Positions 1-9,519 of a DNA stretch of 64,000 bases are shown here, in pieces. The stretch comes from Tetradesmus obliquus. Taxonomy: Eukaryota; Chlorophyta; Chlorophyceae; Sphaeropleales; Scenedesmaceae. Both the position numbers and the translations under genes were made by a program. Below the pieces are notes generated by a model that had not been told where the DNA came from, did no database searches, and saw nothing but the letters and a program-made list of their open reading frames with translations. Numbering within the stretch: the stretch's first letter is position 1; every line of letters begins with the position of its first letter. Location: NCBI GenBank assembly GCA_030272155.1, contig CP126193.1, positions 5,642,001 through 5,706,000 on the forward strand. The letters run 5' to 3'.

Positions 1-356
1 TTGTGTGTTGTGAGAAGGCCAGCGGGTGCAGCACCAGCAGCTGGTCCTGAAGAACTGGCTGGAGGCGTGGGCTTCAAACAGCTGCGAGAACTGCTGGTCC
101 ACGCCGGGCTTGCACAGCCCCGGCTCACCATACCTGTTGTCAGGCACAGCAGCAAACGGCAGCAGCAGCAGCAGTGTTGGGACATTGTGATAATTTGCTG
201 GCTGTGTCGTGCAGCATGCATCAGCGCAGCAGTTGTGTGTTGTTAGAAGGCCAGTGGGTGCAGCACCAGCAGCTGATCCTCTGGGAACTGGCTGGAGGCG
301 TGAGCTGTGCAGTCTGCTGGTCCACGCCGGGCTTGCACAGCCGCGGCTCGCCGTAC
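1..356 (-). repeat. Tandem duplication of importin exon 9
   Basis: Two copies of one exon lie head to tail, about 9-134 and 240-356 (on the minus strand the 356 copy comes first). Both have an acceptor CAG followed by G and YGEP(G/R)LCKPGVDQQ. The copy at 9-134 continues FSQLFEAHAS, which fits the importin-7 family. The copy at 240-356 has lost about 12 bases and reads TAQLT there, so it looks like the decayed one. The sequence does not show which copy is spliced in. Confidence 0.8.
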
Positions 357-389
357 CTGCAATGCACGGAAGATGCGGTTGCACAGCAT

Positions 390-430
<41 letters not shown>

Positions 431-2267
431 CGTTGAAAGTTGTGTGTGCCACAGCCAGGACAGCTACAACCGCTGGACGCTGGCAGCGACATGAATACGG
501 CAGCGATGTGGCATCAACAGACGATTTTGGTTGGACTGTAGCTTCACGCTGGCAGCAAGGCAGCAAGGCCTGTAAGGCAGCTGCAGCAACTGCAGGCTGC
601 AGTGCAGCCGGAGGCCTACTCTTTGATTGAAGAGGAGCGCTTTTGTGCGAGATGGTCGTTCTCACGATCTAAGCCTTCAAAGAGCAGAAGTGTCTACAGC
701 CCCCGCCGCTCACCTGTTGAAGAGCCTGTAGGTGATGTGCAGCACCCACTTCAGCGCCTTGAACCACACCCACTTGCGCCGCTCATCAAGGCCTGCAGGC
801 AGCTGGTCCTGCACGGTGCGCGGCACGCATACATATGACAGCAGTTCAGCCAAACAGCCAACGCCCAGGCATTGTATACACCGCATGTCCATCATCTGGT
901 CGCTGCGCACAGTTGCTGGTTGCACTTGAGCACCAGTGCACGCGCCAGCGCGGCGGCAAACGCAAATCTATATCATGGATGAATGCGCAGTCAGTCTGCT
1001 GCCGCGTGATGCTGGCAAGACATGTTGTCCTGTGTGTCCTCAAGCAGGGCAGCTGCTTGGGCATGGCTATAGCAGGCATGTGCCAGCGCGGCGCCACAAG
1101 CAGCATAGATCATGCAGCGACAATGGATCTAATGCTGTGATATGCTAGTTAACTATTGCGTCCTCACCCATGGCAGCGGCTTGCGCATGGCCTGGTGTAG
1201 GCACTTGCCAGTTCAGCGCAAAAGGCTGAGCGTCATAATGCATGCATGCATGCGCAGCCAGTACTGGTATGACAAACTCATTAGCGTAGCATGTGTCCTC
1301 TCACCCATGGCAGCGGCTTGCGCATGGCCTGGTGCAGGCACATCATCCAGCCGCTGAACTGCTCCATGTTGAGCAGCAGCTCAGGCACAGCCATGAAGGT
1401 GGCGCTCCAGAAGATCTGCATAAGCCAGCGGCAGCAGCAGCGTCGTCACTCAGTGGTGATGCGGCAGCAGCAGCAGAGTAGATGCAGCAGCAAGCAGCTG
1501 CACCAACAGCTATAGCGACAGGCTGTTGAACGCAAGAGTGTATGCCAACTTGCAGATCTACCCTGCAAGACGCCAATCATCACAATCATTTCTGCTATCA
1601 ATGTTGATCACCTTGTCACTGTGATGCCGCACACCTTGCACACCAGCTTCATGAACTCGGCCACTTCAACACACTCACATATGTTACTGATCTCTATCAC
1701 ATGTTACAGAGTGCCAGTAGCATGTCACTGATTGTCGCCAACCATGCCGCGCACCTTGCACACCAGCTTCATGAACTCGGCCACCTGTGCCGTGGGGCTG
1801 GGGTTGGCCACCAGCTGCTGCAGCAGCCCCAGCAGCACAGGGAACGACGCGTTCACAATGGGAGCCATCGGCGCACGCTCCTCCTGCAAGCGGTAGAACA
1901 GACGCAAGAATTTGATTGAAACACAGTGTGCAGGCGTCAGTTCCGTGCCAGCAGCTGCGCTGGGGTGCTTGCCGCGCTGCTGCACATGTGTGCCGCATGC
2001 CTGCAGGTCCCGGCCAGGGCTCCATGTGCGCCAGCAGCAGCTGAGCGCTGCGCAATGCTAGGTGCCGCCTGCCTGCCTGCAGGCTGCTTGTATGGGCATG
2101 TGCAGTAAAGCCTGCAATATTGAGCAGCTCCCAAGCTGCTGCAGCGCTGTTGCCGAGCTGCTGCCACTGCCAGCACCTCGCTGAGCTGTCTGCCCGCCTG
2201 CCTGTTGCAAAACAGAGCGACAATCCAGCAACAAGTAGCCAACACAAGAGGTCCCAGTGGCCTGACA

Positions 2268-2299
<32 letters not shown>

Positions 2300-2385
2300 A
2301 CTACGACTCACGTCGTCCCTGAACTCGTACTTGCGCGTCAGCACACGCAGCACCAGCAGCGCGCCATACATGCGGGGCTGGTCCT

Positions 2386-2421
<36 letters not shown>

Positions 2422-3476
2422 GCGATGCAGCAAGCAATTGGCACGCTGAGTAAGCCACGCTATGCGCAGCACGCACTGAACTGCCATCATCATCGCTATG
2501 AAAGATAGATGGCAATGGCTGCCACGTATCTATGAACTGCCATCATCATTGCTCGAGAACGACCCTGCCTGGTGCAGCTGTCCTGCAAGCCTAATTCTTG
2601 CACATGGCAAAGCGACCGCACACATTCACAGTCCGCTGTCAGCCTTGCAGCTGCTGGCACAGCGCTGGCTCCCAAACCAAATACTAGGTGCATCGCACAG
2701 CTGAATACGATGAAGTGTAAAACGAAGCCATTGCTGATGACAATGCTGGGTGGCCTGTCATGGCTGCTCGCTGCGGCTGTGACACAGCTGGCTGCCTGCT
2801 GCCGCCTGCCGCTGCCGCCTGCTGCCTGCTGCCGCTGCTGCCGCATGCCGCCGCCTGCGCTGCTGCTGCTGCTGATAATGATGATGACGATGCTGCTGCT
2901 GATGATGATGATCATGCTTGCTGCTGCTGCTGCTGCTGCACGCACCCCGCTGGTGAGGTGCGCCATGACTGTCTCCAGCAGCTGGGGCCAGTGCTGCGGG
3001 TAGTCACAGTACACCACCGTTGTCAGCACCTCCTGCAGCTGAGACTGCACGATGTGCGGGGCACTGCAGGAACAGAACAGGAGGCAAACACAGAGGGGCA
3101 CGCAGGACATCAGCAAGTGTGTACCAGGCGCAGAAGAAACGCATGTGTGTGCTCTGCATTGCTCCTGCAGTGTGCTGCAGAGCAACGGCTGCAAAGAGCG
3201 GAGCGCGTTGCGACTGGCTACGTTCCACGCAGCTGCTACCTGCCTGCTGCTGCACGGATTGAAACTGCCGCGCGTCTCATTAGTCGCCCGAGTGCTGAAA
3301 GTAAGTTTTGGCAGCACGGCTGCTAAGAAAGCAAAAGCCAGGTGCTGCGCCAGCAGCTGCAAAGCTGCTTGCAAAGATACCGCCGGCGTTGCTGCTGGTG
3401 CAACCGCCAGTGCAGCTGTTGCCGCCACTGTTCGCGCAGCTGTTTCCGCTTTTGTTTCGCTGCTGCTGCCACTCTC

Positions 3477-3507
<31 letters not shown>

Positions 3508-4292
3508 ATGTCCTCCGTGCTGGTGCTGCTGCTGCCCACCTGATGATGGCCTGCAGCAGGTGCTCCCTGATGGTGGCCTTGTCCTCGTCATTCAGCACAG
3601 GCGCACCCTCTGCAGGCACAGCACACAAAACACACAACAACATGGGGTTCAGGCTTGTGAAGCCTCCCTGTTGAAGATAGTCCTGTGCTTCACGGTTGAG
3701 TCAGGTTTCACAGCAATAACGGCGTGAGCGCTGCAGTTGCCAGCGTGTTGCGTGCCGTGCTGATTGTGACTGCTGCCCAATCACGCGCAAGCTCACACCA
3801 GCAAGCACACTGACTGTGCTGCTGGCACAGCACTTGCTGAAACACACTCAAACAGCAGCATTGAATCAACATGCAGCAGCAGCAGCAGCAGCTCACCCTT
3901 CTCCGGCTCCCAGTATTTCTTGGCCACCTGCTTGAAGGAGATGGAGGCCACCTGGCGCACCGACATGTCCAGAGAGGGCTCGCCAGCCACCCTCAGCAGG
4001 TTGACACCGTGCCCTTTGGCCAGTTCATGCTGTGTGTGTTGATTTAAAGCACATAAAGGCAGCAGCATGGCCAATCAGCAGCAGCAATACAACAGCACTA
4101 TGGGTTGCAGGTTAGGGGTACGGCAAGCGGCTGCAGGCATTGCTGGATCGTTGTGTGCTTGGTGAGAGCTGCCTGGTGGAGTTGCAAGGCATCCAGCAGC
4201 ACCTGTTTGAGCAGAGCTTCCGCTGCTTTGCGCTCTTCAGGGTTGGCGCTCAAGCAGCCCTGCAGCACTGCACACAGCTGCTGTATATCCAT
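1..4292 (-). CDS. Importin-7/8-like nuclear transport receptor (importin-beta family), 3' end missing
   Basis: This is a karyopherin-beta receptor that carries cargo through nuclear pores with Ran-GTP; only about the first third is in the window. Eight complete exons read in phase: 4203-4292 (starts MDIQQLCAVLQG), 3897-4029, 3540-3609, 2946-3063, 2312-2383, 1755-1883, 1305-1415 and 714-808. A ninth begins at 133 or 356 and runs to the edge. Family landmarks in order are the N-terminal importin-beta stretch (QVASISFKQVAKKYWEPEKG), a DEDKATIREHLLQAII helix, DYPQHWPQLLE, MYGALLVLRVLTRKYEFRDD, and the Trp-rich KWVLHITYRLFNRYGEP block. Together these match IPO7/IPO8 and plant SAD2 rather than other importins. 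The start is the first Met in frame, followed at once by a donor at CAG|GTGCTG. Exon copies inside introns are listed separately. The exon nearest the window edge appears twice and copy 1 seems to shift frame near position 55. The family is secure; the exact subtype is inferred. Confidence 0.92.
1163..1204 (-). repeat. Intronic copy of the importin exon 7 end plus donor
   Basis: These 42 bases repeat 1300-1341 almost exactly, which is the last part of exon 7 (residues QAMRKPLPW) with its GTGAG donor. The copy lies in the same intron, about 360 bases before the next acceptor. It keeps the donor but has no obvious acceptor next to it. Confidence 0.85.
1624..1664 (-). repeat. Intronic copy of the importin exon 6 end plus donor
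   Basis: Forty-one bases match 1744-1784 with about one difference. The source is the end of exon 6 (EFMKLVCK) and its GTGCGCGG donor. The copy is 120 bases further downstream, inside the following intron. Confidence 0.87.
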
Positions 4293-4642
4293 GGCTGCGG
4301 GTAGGGAGCTCGTCTAGTGCGTGCAAAGATTTTGAATTGAAAGGAGTCTGCAGGTTTAATGGGGGCAATCGCAGTGACTGATCAGGCTGCTCCGTGGTGG
4401 CTTTCGTTTGAAACCAGGATCACCGCTCGCGTCCGTCACGGCGCCTATAGGGCAAGCTTGTTGAGCAGGTGAATACAGCTGCTTTGGCGAGGCCAGGTCC
4501 ACGCCCGCCCACCTGTACCACATCTAACAGCCACCTGGTGACACGCACATGAACTTTTGAACGCGTTCACGCAGGCTTCATTCATTCATTGCTCTGCTAG
4601 TTGAATCCGATTGTTTGTTGCTGTGTACAGCCAGCCAGCAGG
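4293..4642. promoter_or_regulatory. Divergent promoter region between the importin and TLC genes
   Basis: The two flanking genes start 350 bases apart and point away from each other, so both promoters must lie here. An imperfect TTCA/CATT run is at 4577-4591. No TATA box or named element is clear. Confidence 0.5.
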
Positions 4643-5246
4643 ATGCAAGAGCACGCTCAACTCCTGTTGCAAAAGCTGCTGCATGGTGTAGACACAGCCA
4701 AATATCAACGGCTGTGGGATCCAAGGCATATGAACCCGAAGGAGGCCACGCTGTCAATCGTGGCTGTAGGTGAGTGTCCCAGCTGCTGGTTACTGTAGCC
4801 AGTGGCCAACTGACTGTGTGGTTGGCCTCAGCTGCGAGCACTGGCTGCATCGTGCTCGCCGCGAACTACCCTGACTTACATTCTCATACTGTTCACGTGC
4901 TATGCTAGCCTTGGCGTGGCTTCTGCTGGAGGGCCTGATTCAGCTGACCCTCAGGGGCTGGGTATACAGCAAGCTGTACCCTGGCGGTGCTGCGCTGCAC
5001 AGCAAGGGCCAGCGGGAAGCAGCAAGGAACACCACCTCGGGCGTTGTGAAGCTCGTCAGTGTCGTGCACAACACGATTCAGGTGCCAAAATGAGCTAAAT
5101 GACGATGGATTGCAGCTGGTCAGTGTCGTGCACAGCGCACAGCGCAGTCCAGGTGCTGTTGATGGGTTCTATGGCGCTCATTGTACCGCTGACCAACGCG
5201 TGAGGCGGCACTGCACAGCACGGCATGGCTTGGCAGCAGCGGCGGC

Positions 5247-5283
<37 letters not shown>

Positions 5284-6607
5284 GGGCAGTGACAGGTTGG
5301 CAGCAGCAGCTTTGGAATACGAGTTTGCATGCTGGCAGGCCTCATGCTTGCCTTGGCATTGGCAGCACGGCAAGCTGGCATGCATACTAAGCAGCTGCAA
5401 CTGCAAGTCTTTTTGCAGCAGCAGTGTGCTTAGCGTTGTCAGCAGCATTACGTTGCGTGTGCTCAAGCAACAGCAAGCTTGTGATACTTTGGTTAGGCAA
5501 GTTGTCCGATGACAAGACGGCATGTGGTGTGCGCTGCAGATCCCCATCGCCTTCATGGTACTGCTAGACCCTGCAGTAAACCACGACACCATCTACGGCC
5601 ACACCCACCTGTCGACGCTGATGTGCCTCATCAGCAGCGGCTACTTCCTGTATGACATCTTCGTGGTCATTGCGAGGCGAGAGGGCGGCGGCATGCTGGT
5701 ACATGCAGCCTGCTGCCTGTTTGTGTACACATACGCGGTGTATTCCTTCTACCTTCACTTCTTCGGTGAGCAGGGCAGGACGCAGCAGCACTTGACGGTT
5801 TGTGACTAGTGAGATGGTGTGTAGCCGGGTGGTGGATGGGCTGCTAGCTAGCCCTTTGCAACTGCATTCCTGCATTGCGCGTCTGTCCGTAATTTGGGGC
5901 TGCTATCGTGCGGGATGCTAGCTGCTGTGGCAGCTCTGTCTTGCTTTGTCTTTCCTGCAAGCTGGCCAGCACTGCAAGCTGGCCAGCAGTCGGTGGCTGC
6001 TGTCACTACCCTCCACTTCAGCGCTGTGCCTGCCCTGCTGCTGCTGCTGCTGCTGCAGGTGCGGGCTTCCTGCTGTGGGAGCTGTCCACGCCCTTTGTGC
6101 ACTTCCGCTGGTTCTTACATCGCTCCGGGCAATCTAAGAGCCGGCTGTATGTGGTCAATGGCCTGGTCATGCTGCTGGTCTTCTTCCTGTGCAGGCCGCT
6201 GTGGGGCACCTGGCTCTCATACAGGGTGAGCCTGCTGCCGCTGCTGAGGTGCCAGAAGTATTGAAATGCCTGAACTGATTGGAACGGCCCCCTGTGAGCC
6301 TGCTGCCGCTGCAGTGCTAGAGTTTGCTGAGTGCAGAGCACTGTAGGGATGCAGCGGTAGCACACAGCAGCGAGGCCGTGGTTGCAGCAGGCTGGTGATG
6401 TGACCAGTTATGGCTTGGCTGCCGTGCAACCATGAGCCTGGTGACTTCCAAACCAGAGTTAGTGGGTGGTAAAGTCGGGTTCTTATTGCATACATCGCCC
6501 TGACAGCCTGGTGTCTGCTTTGCTAAGCTTGTTCCGCAACCTCATCGCCTGGGAGCGCCGAACCGCGCCCCTGTTCAGCCACCTGACGCTGATGCAATGC
6601 TGCTACC

Positions 6608-6651
<44 letters not shown>

Positions 6652-7125
6652 AGTTCTTTGCGGACACCGAGGTGGAGCTGCGCAACCCCAGGCCCAACGG
6701 CTTTCCTGCAAGTGGGATCTGGGGCTACCGGGTGGCCAACGTGGCTCTCAACCTGCTCAACTACTTCTGGTGCGCCAGCAGCAGTGCAGCACCAGGCGGT
6801 TGCCAGACACAACTGACATTGTGGAGCAGCTGCGCTCATCAGCTGAAGTGCTATTGCTGCATGCTGCCCCAGTCCACGTGTTGCAGCCTGTGCGCAGTAC
6901 ATTTACTCGTCTGTGCAGGCTGCTGCTGCCACCCAGAGCGATGCAGCATTTCTCTGTCTGTGTCTGTTATACCAAGCCATGCAGCAGCACGTCAATCAAG
7001 CTGTAATGTTCCTGCTGTTGCCACCGTGTGCTTTGCCCATGCGCAGGTTCAGCAAGATTGCAGCTGGCGCTGTCGAGCTGCTGTTCCCAAGCAAGAAGAA
7101 GGCAGCGCAGGGCAAGATCTGCTGA
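4643..7125 (+). CDS. TLC (TRAM/LAG1/CLN8) domain membrane protein, TLCD4/TMEM56-like
   Basis: A multi-pass membrane protein of about 310 residues; TLC-domain proteins act in membrane lipid handling, but the substrate of this subgroup is not settled. Exons are 4643-4769, 4909-5081, 5153-5197 or 5199, 5540-5765, 6059-6225, 6654-6769 and 7047-7125. Visible TLC features are membrane segments at LALAWLLLEGLIQL, VLLMGSMALIVPL and VNGLVMLLVFFLCRPLW, the block HDTIYGHTHLSTLMCLISSGYFLYDIF split here as HDTIYG and SSGYFLYDIF, a central HAACCLFVYTYAVY, and WELSTPFVHFRWFL, a close match to the TMEM56 ELSSPFVNQRWF motif. The C-terminus PSKKKAAQGK is basic, without a clear ER-retrieval motif at the very end. 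Phase closes only if exon 3 ends at 5197, which implies a GC donor (AAC|GCGTGAG). With a GT donor at 5200 the frame breaks. The neighbours are unrelated. Confidence 0.87.
5049..5152 (+). repeat. Duplicated exon 2 end bounding a 71-bp intron
   Basis: The end of exon 2 at 5049-5081 (LVSVVHNTIQ, ending CAG|GTGCC) is repeated at about 5113-5152, ending CCAG|GTGCTG directly before exon 3. The intron 5082-5152 therefore lies between the AG|GT of the first copy and the AG|GT of the second. Confidence 0.8.
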
Positions 7126-7940
7126 CAGCAGACAAGTTCAGCTCTGTTGCCAGAGCTGTTCCACTAGTATAAGGCATGGGCTGTAGTTGCAGAAGCTGCA
7201 CAGGGTGCAGCAGTGACCTTAGCACATTTTTGGGAATGTTGCTGAGTGGCTCGTTTCCTACGAGTAATTCCATGATTGGCGGTTGCCGATGATCTGAGTG
7301 ACAGTCGCAGTAGGTGGCTCTAAAAGGTTGCTGCTGTCGTCAATTCCCGGGCAGTTGGCTTCGCAACGTTTTGCTTTTTTTGCCTTTTTGCAGCTGCTCA
7401 TGCACTAGTGCAGTACTGCATGTGTTGCGCTGAGCATGAGGCAGTACCATCATCTGTGTCCAGTGTTGCTGTGTACAGCTGGTCTACACCAGCAGCAAGG
7501 CCTCATCAACTGCATATGTTGCAATTGTGTGTTTGCTCCTTGGACATGCTCTTGGTCAATCCAATCTGTTTTAAGCACAGGAGCAGGCATGCTGCAATTC
7601 AGTGCTGTAGCCTGTGGTGTCATTACATTCCTGCAAGTCAGTTGATGTGAATGCTTGTGCCTGCTGTGAATGAGGTCACCTCTGCTTTCCTGGCTGCTGA
7701 AACAACTGCAGCTGCGTCTTGAGCTCTCTCATGGCTTCTTGTCGCTGTTTTGGGTTGCTGAGCAGTTGCACGGTGGCATTGTAAGCAGCTGAGGAGGCAC
7801 TTGGTGTTAGGGTTCTTTGGCTCCCGGAATAGGGCATGGTGCACTCCTGTTGCATGCCCTGCTTCACCTGCATGCACAAAACGTCGTAAAATATCACAGC
7901 TTCAGCCGTTTGGGCTCTTTCATTGCTTTCAACCGCCAGG
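7126..7940. other. Non-coding stretch between the TLC and heme-oxygenase-like genes
   Basis: This should hold the 3' untranslated region of the TLC gene and the promoter of the next gene. A TGTAA is present at 7780-7784, a possible poly(A) signal. A minus-strand open frame at 7676-7954 looks moderately protein-like but has no recognisable domain and overlaps the next start, so it is not called. Confidence 0.4.
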
Positions 7941-9519
7941 ATGGCCGGAGACAAGCAGGACTACGACTTGCTGATCGAGATGCGCACGGCCACACGGCGT
8001 AGCCACAACATAGCCAACGCTCTGATCTTAAGCAAGCTCGTGCTTGTGCTTACGGACAAGCGCCTGTACGCTCAAGCCCTCAGCAGCTTCCTGCCAGTGT
8101 ACAGTAAACTAGAGGCTCTGCTGCAGCAGCACAAGGATGTCCCGGGCTTGTCAACAGTGGTGGCAGTCACCTCGACCATCCCAGCCAGGACAGCAGCAAT
8201 GGAGCAGGTATGCAGGACAGCAGCAGCTGCTTCGCATGGTGTTCTGCAGGCACAGCGAGCAAGCAGGAGAGCAAAGTGCTGTGCTGCTGTGTTGCATCCG
8301 CACAGCTCCACCACGGCTGATGTGCGCTGTCATGAAACCACGATGCACGGAGTCTGTAGCGCGTCATCTCTGACAAAAGAAACACAGCTGCAGCCCGCTG
8401 CTTACTAGCACAGCACTCTGTACTTCGCCTTCAGTGCAGCAGCTAAATGCGCCCAACATGGACCCAGCAGCAATGCATCCACAACATTTTAACCACACTG
8501 CCCAGCATTATTACGGCATGCAAATACTGCGACAATCGTGGTGACTGCTCCATGCCCTCGCAGGCCGCACATACATACATATATTATTAGGGCATGCACC
8601 CTCCCATGCACACCATACATCACCCCATTCTCTGCTGTTACACATCCTTTGCAGGACTTAGCCTATCTGCTGGGCCCAAATTGGCGCTCCTACATACCCT
8701 CCTCCCAAGCAGCAGCAGCGTACGCAGCACACCTGGAGCAGCTGGCAGCAGCAAACCCCGTGCTGCTGCTGCCGTACGCCTTCAGCCTGTACGTGCCCAT
8801 CCTGCTGGGCTTCATGGCGAGACGCATCCAGAAAAGCTTGGCGCTGCCTGAGGGGCAGGGGCTGGAATTCTTCACAGTGAGCAGCAGCTTGACATAAATA
8901 AGAAAATAAAAAATATGCATGATTTGTGTGTAGGGATGAGCTGTGTGCGCTTTTAGCCAGCTTGGCGCTGCCTGAGGGGCAGGGGCTGGCGTTCTTCACA
9001 GTGAGCGGCAGCGTGAAGTGTGGCGTGAACTCTATGTGAACTTTGTTTGGGACTGTGTGTGGCTTACATGTTTGTTATGCATGCCGTCTGGTGCGTGCAC
9101 GCAGGCAATAGCTGCGTTGCAGGGCTGCTTGCTGTACAAGGCTTTTGCACTGCGACTGTGCACGCGGTGGCTGTCTGAAGTCTGCGGCTTTGTATCCTGC
9201 TGCTCTGCTGTGCGCGCAGATTCCAGACAAGGCAGGCAAGCTTGCGCAGCTGAGAGCAGCGGTCACCCATGCCGGTGGGGAGCTTCCCAGCCAGCAGCTG
9301 CGGCAGTCGCTGCTGGCGGAAGCAGTAGAGCAGTTTCGGCGGAACAACGCTGTCGTGGCAGAGTTTCGGGTGGGATGGCGCGCAGTGCTGCACGCTGCGC
9401 TGCTGGTGCTGCGCAGGAGCATGAGGTATGCTGTGGTGGCAGCGGCTGTGGTGGTAGGGCTGCTGTCGGTGGCGGCAGCTGCTGGTGTGTTGCCTGCTGG
9501 CTTGTTTGCGAGGCGGTAG
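7941..9519 (+). CDS. Heme-oxygenase-like protein with C-terminal membrane anchor
   Basis: A predicted 262-residue protein in three exons, 7941-8207, 8655-8876 and 9220-9519, with phase closing exactly. The fold resembles heme oxygenase, which opens heme to biliverdin, CO and iron. The N-terminus RTATRRSHNIANA places a His at residue 22 where the proximal heme ligand sits. LGPNWRSYIP and EGQGLEFFT match conserved heme oxygenase positions. The distal-helix GDLSGG motif is not seen; the equivalent stretch reads LYVPILLGFMARRI, so heme cleavage is uncertain. A hydrophobic segment near residues 232-257 (VVAAAVVVGLLSVAAAAGVL) followed by RR suggests a tail anchor, as in ER heme oxygenases. No plastid transit peptide is evident. 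It could be a catalytically altered homologue. The start is the first Met of the conserved frame. Confidence 0.75.
8959..9010 (+). repeat. Intronic copy of the heme-oxygenase-like exon 2 end plus donor
   Basis: The segment repeats 8835-8886 with few changes. That source is the end of exon 2 (LALPEGQGLEFFT) and the donor ACA|GTGAGC. The copy keeps the donor and lies 80 bases into the intron. Confidence 0.87.

Noticed and set aside
2496-3539. 347-codon minus-strand frame inside the importin gene
   Set aside because: Only the part at 2946-3063 is conserved; the rest is intron that happens to be open because of AGC and CTG repeats.
6514-6600. Candidate extra exon in the TLC gene (VSALLSLFRNLIAWERR)
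   Set aside because: It cannot be joined in phase, whereas joining 6225 directly to 6654 keeps phase and fits the family.
7676-7954. Minus-strand open frame of 92 codons with protein-like composition (…LLSNPKQRQEAMRELKTQL…)
   Set aside because: No domain, no exon partner on that strand, and it overlaps the start of the heme-oxygenase-like gene.
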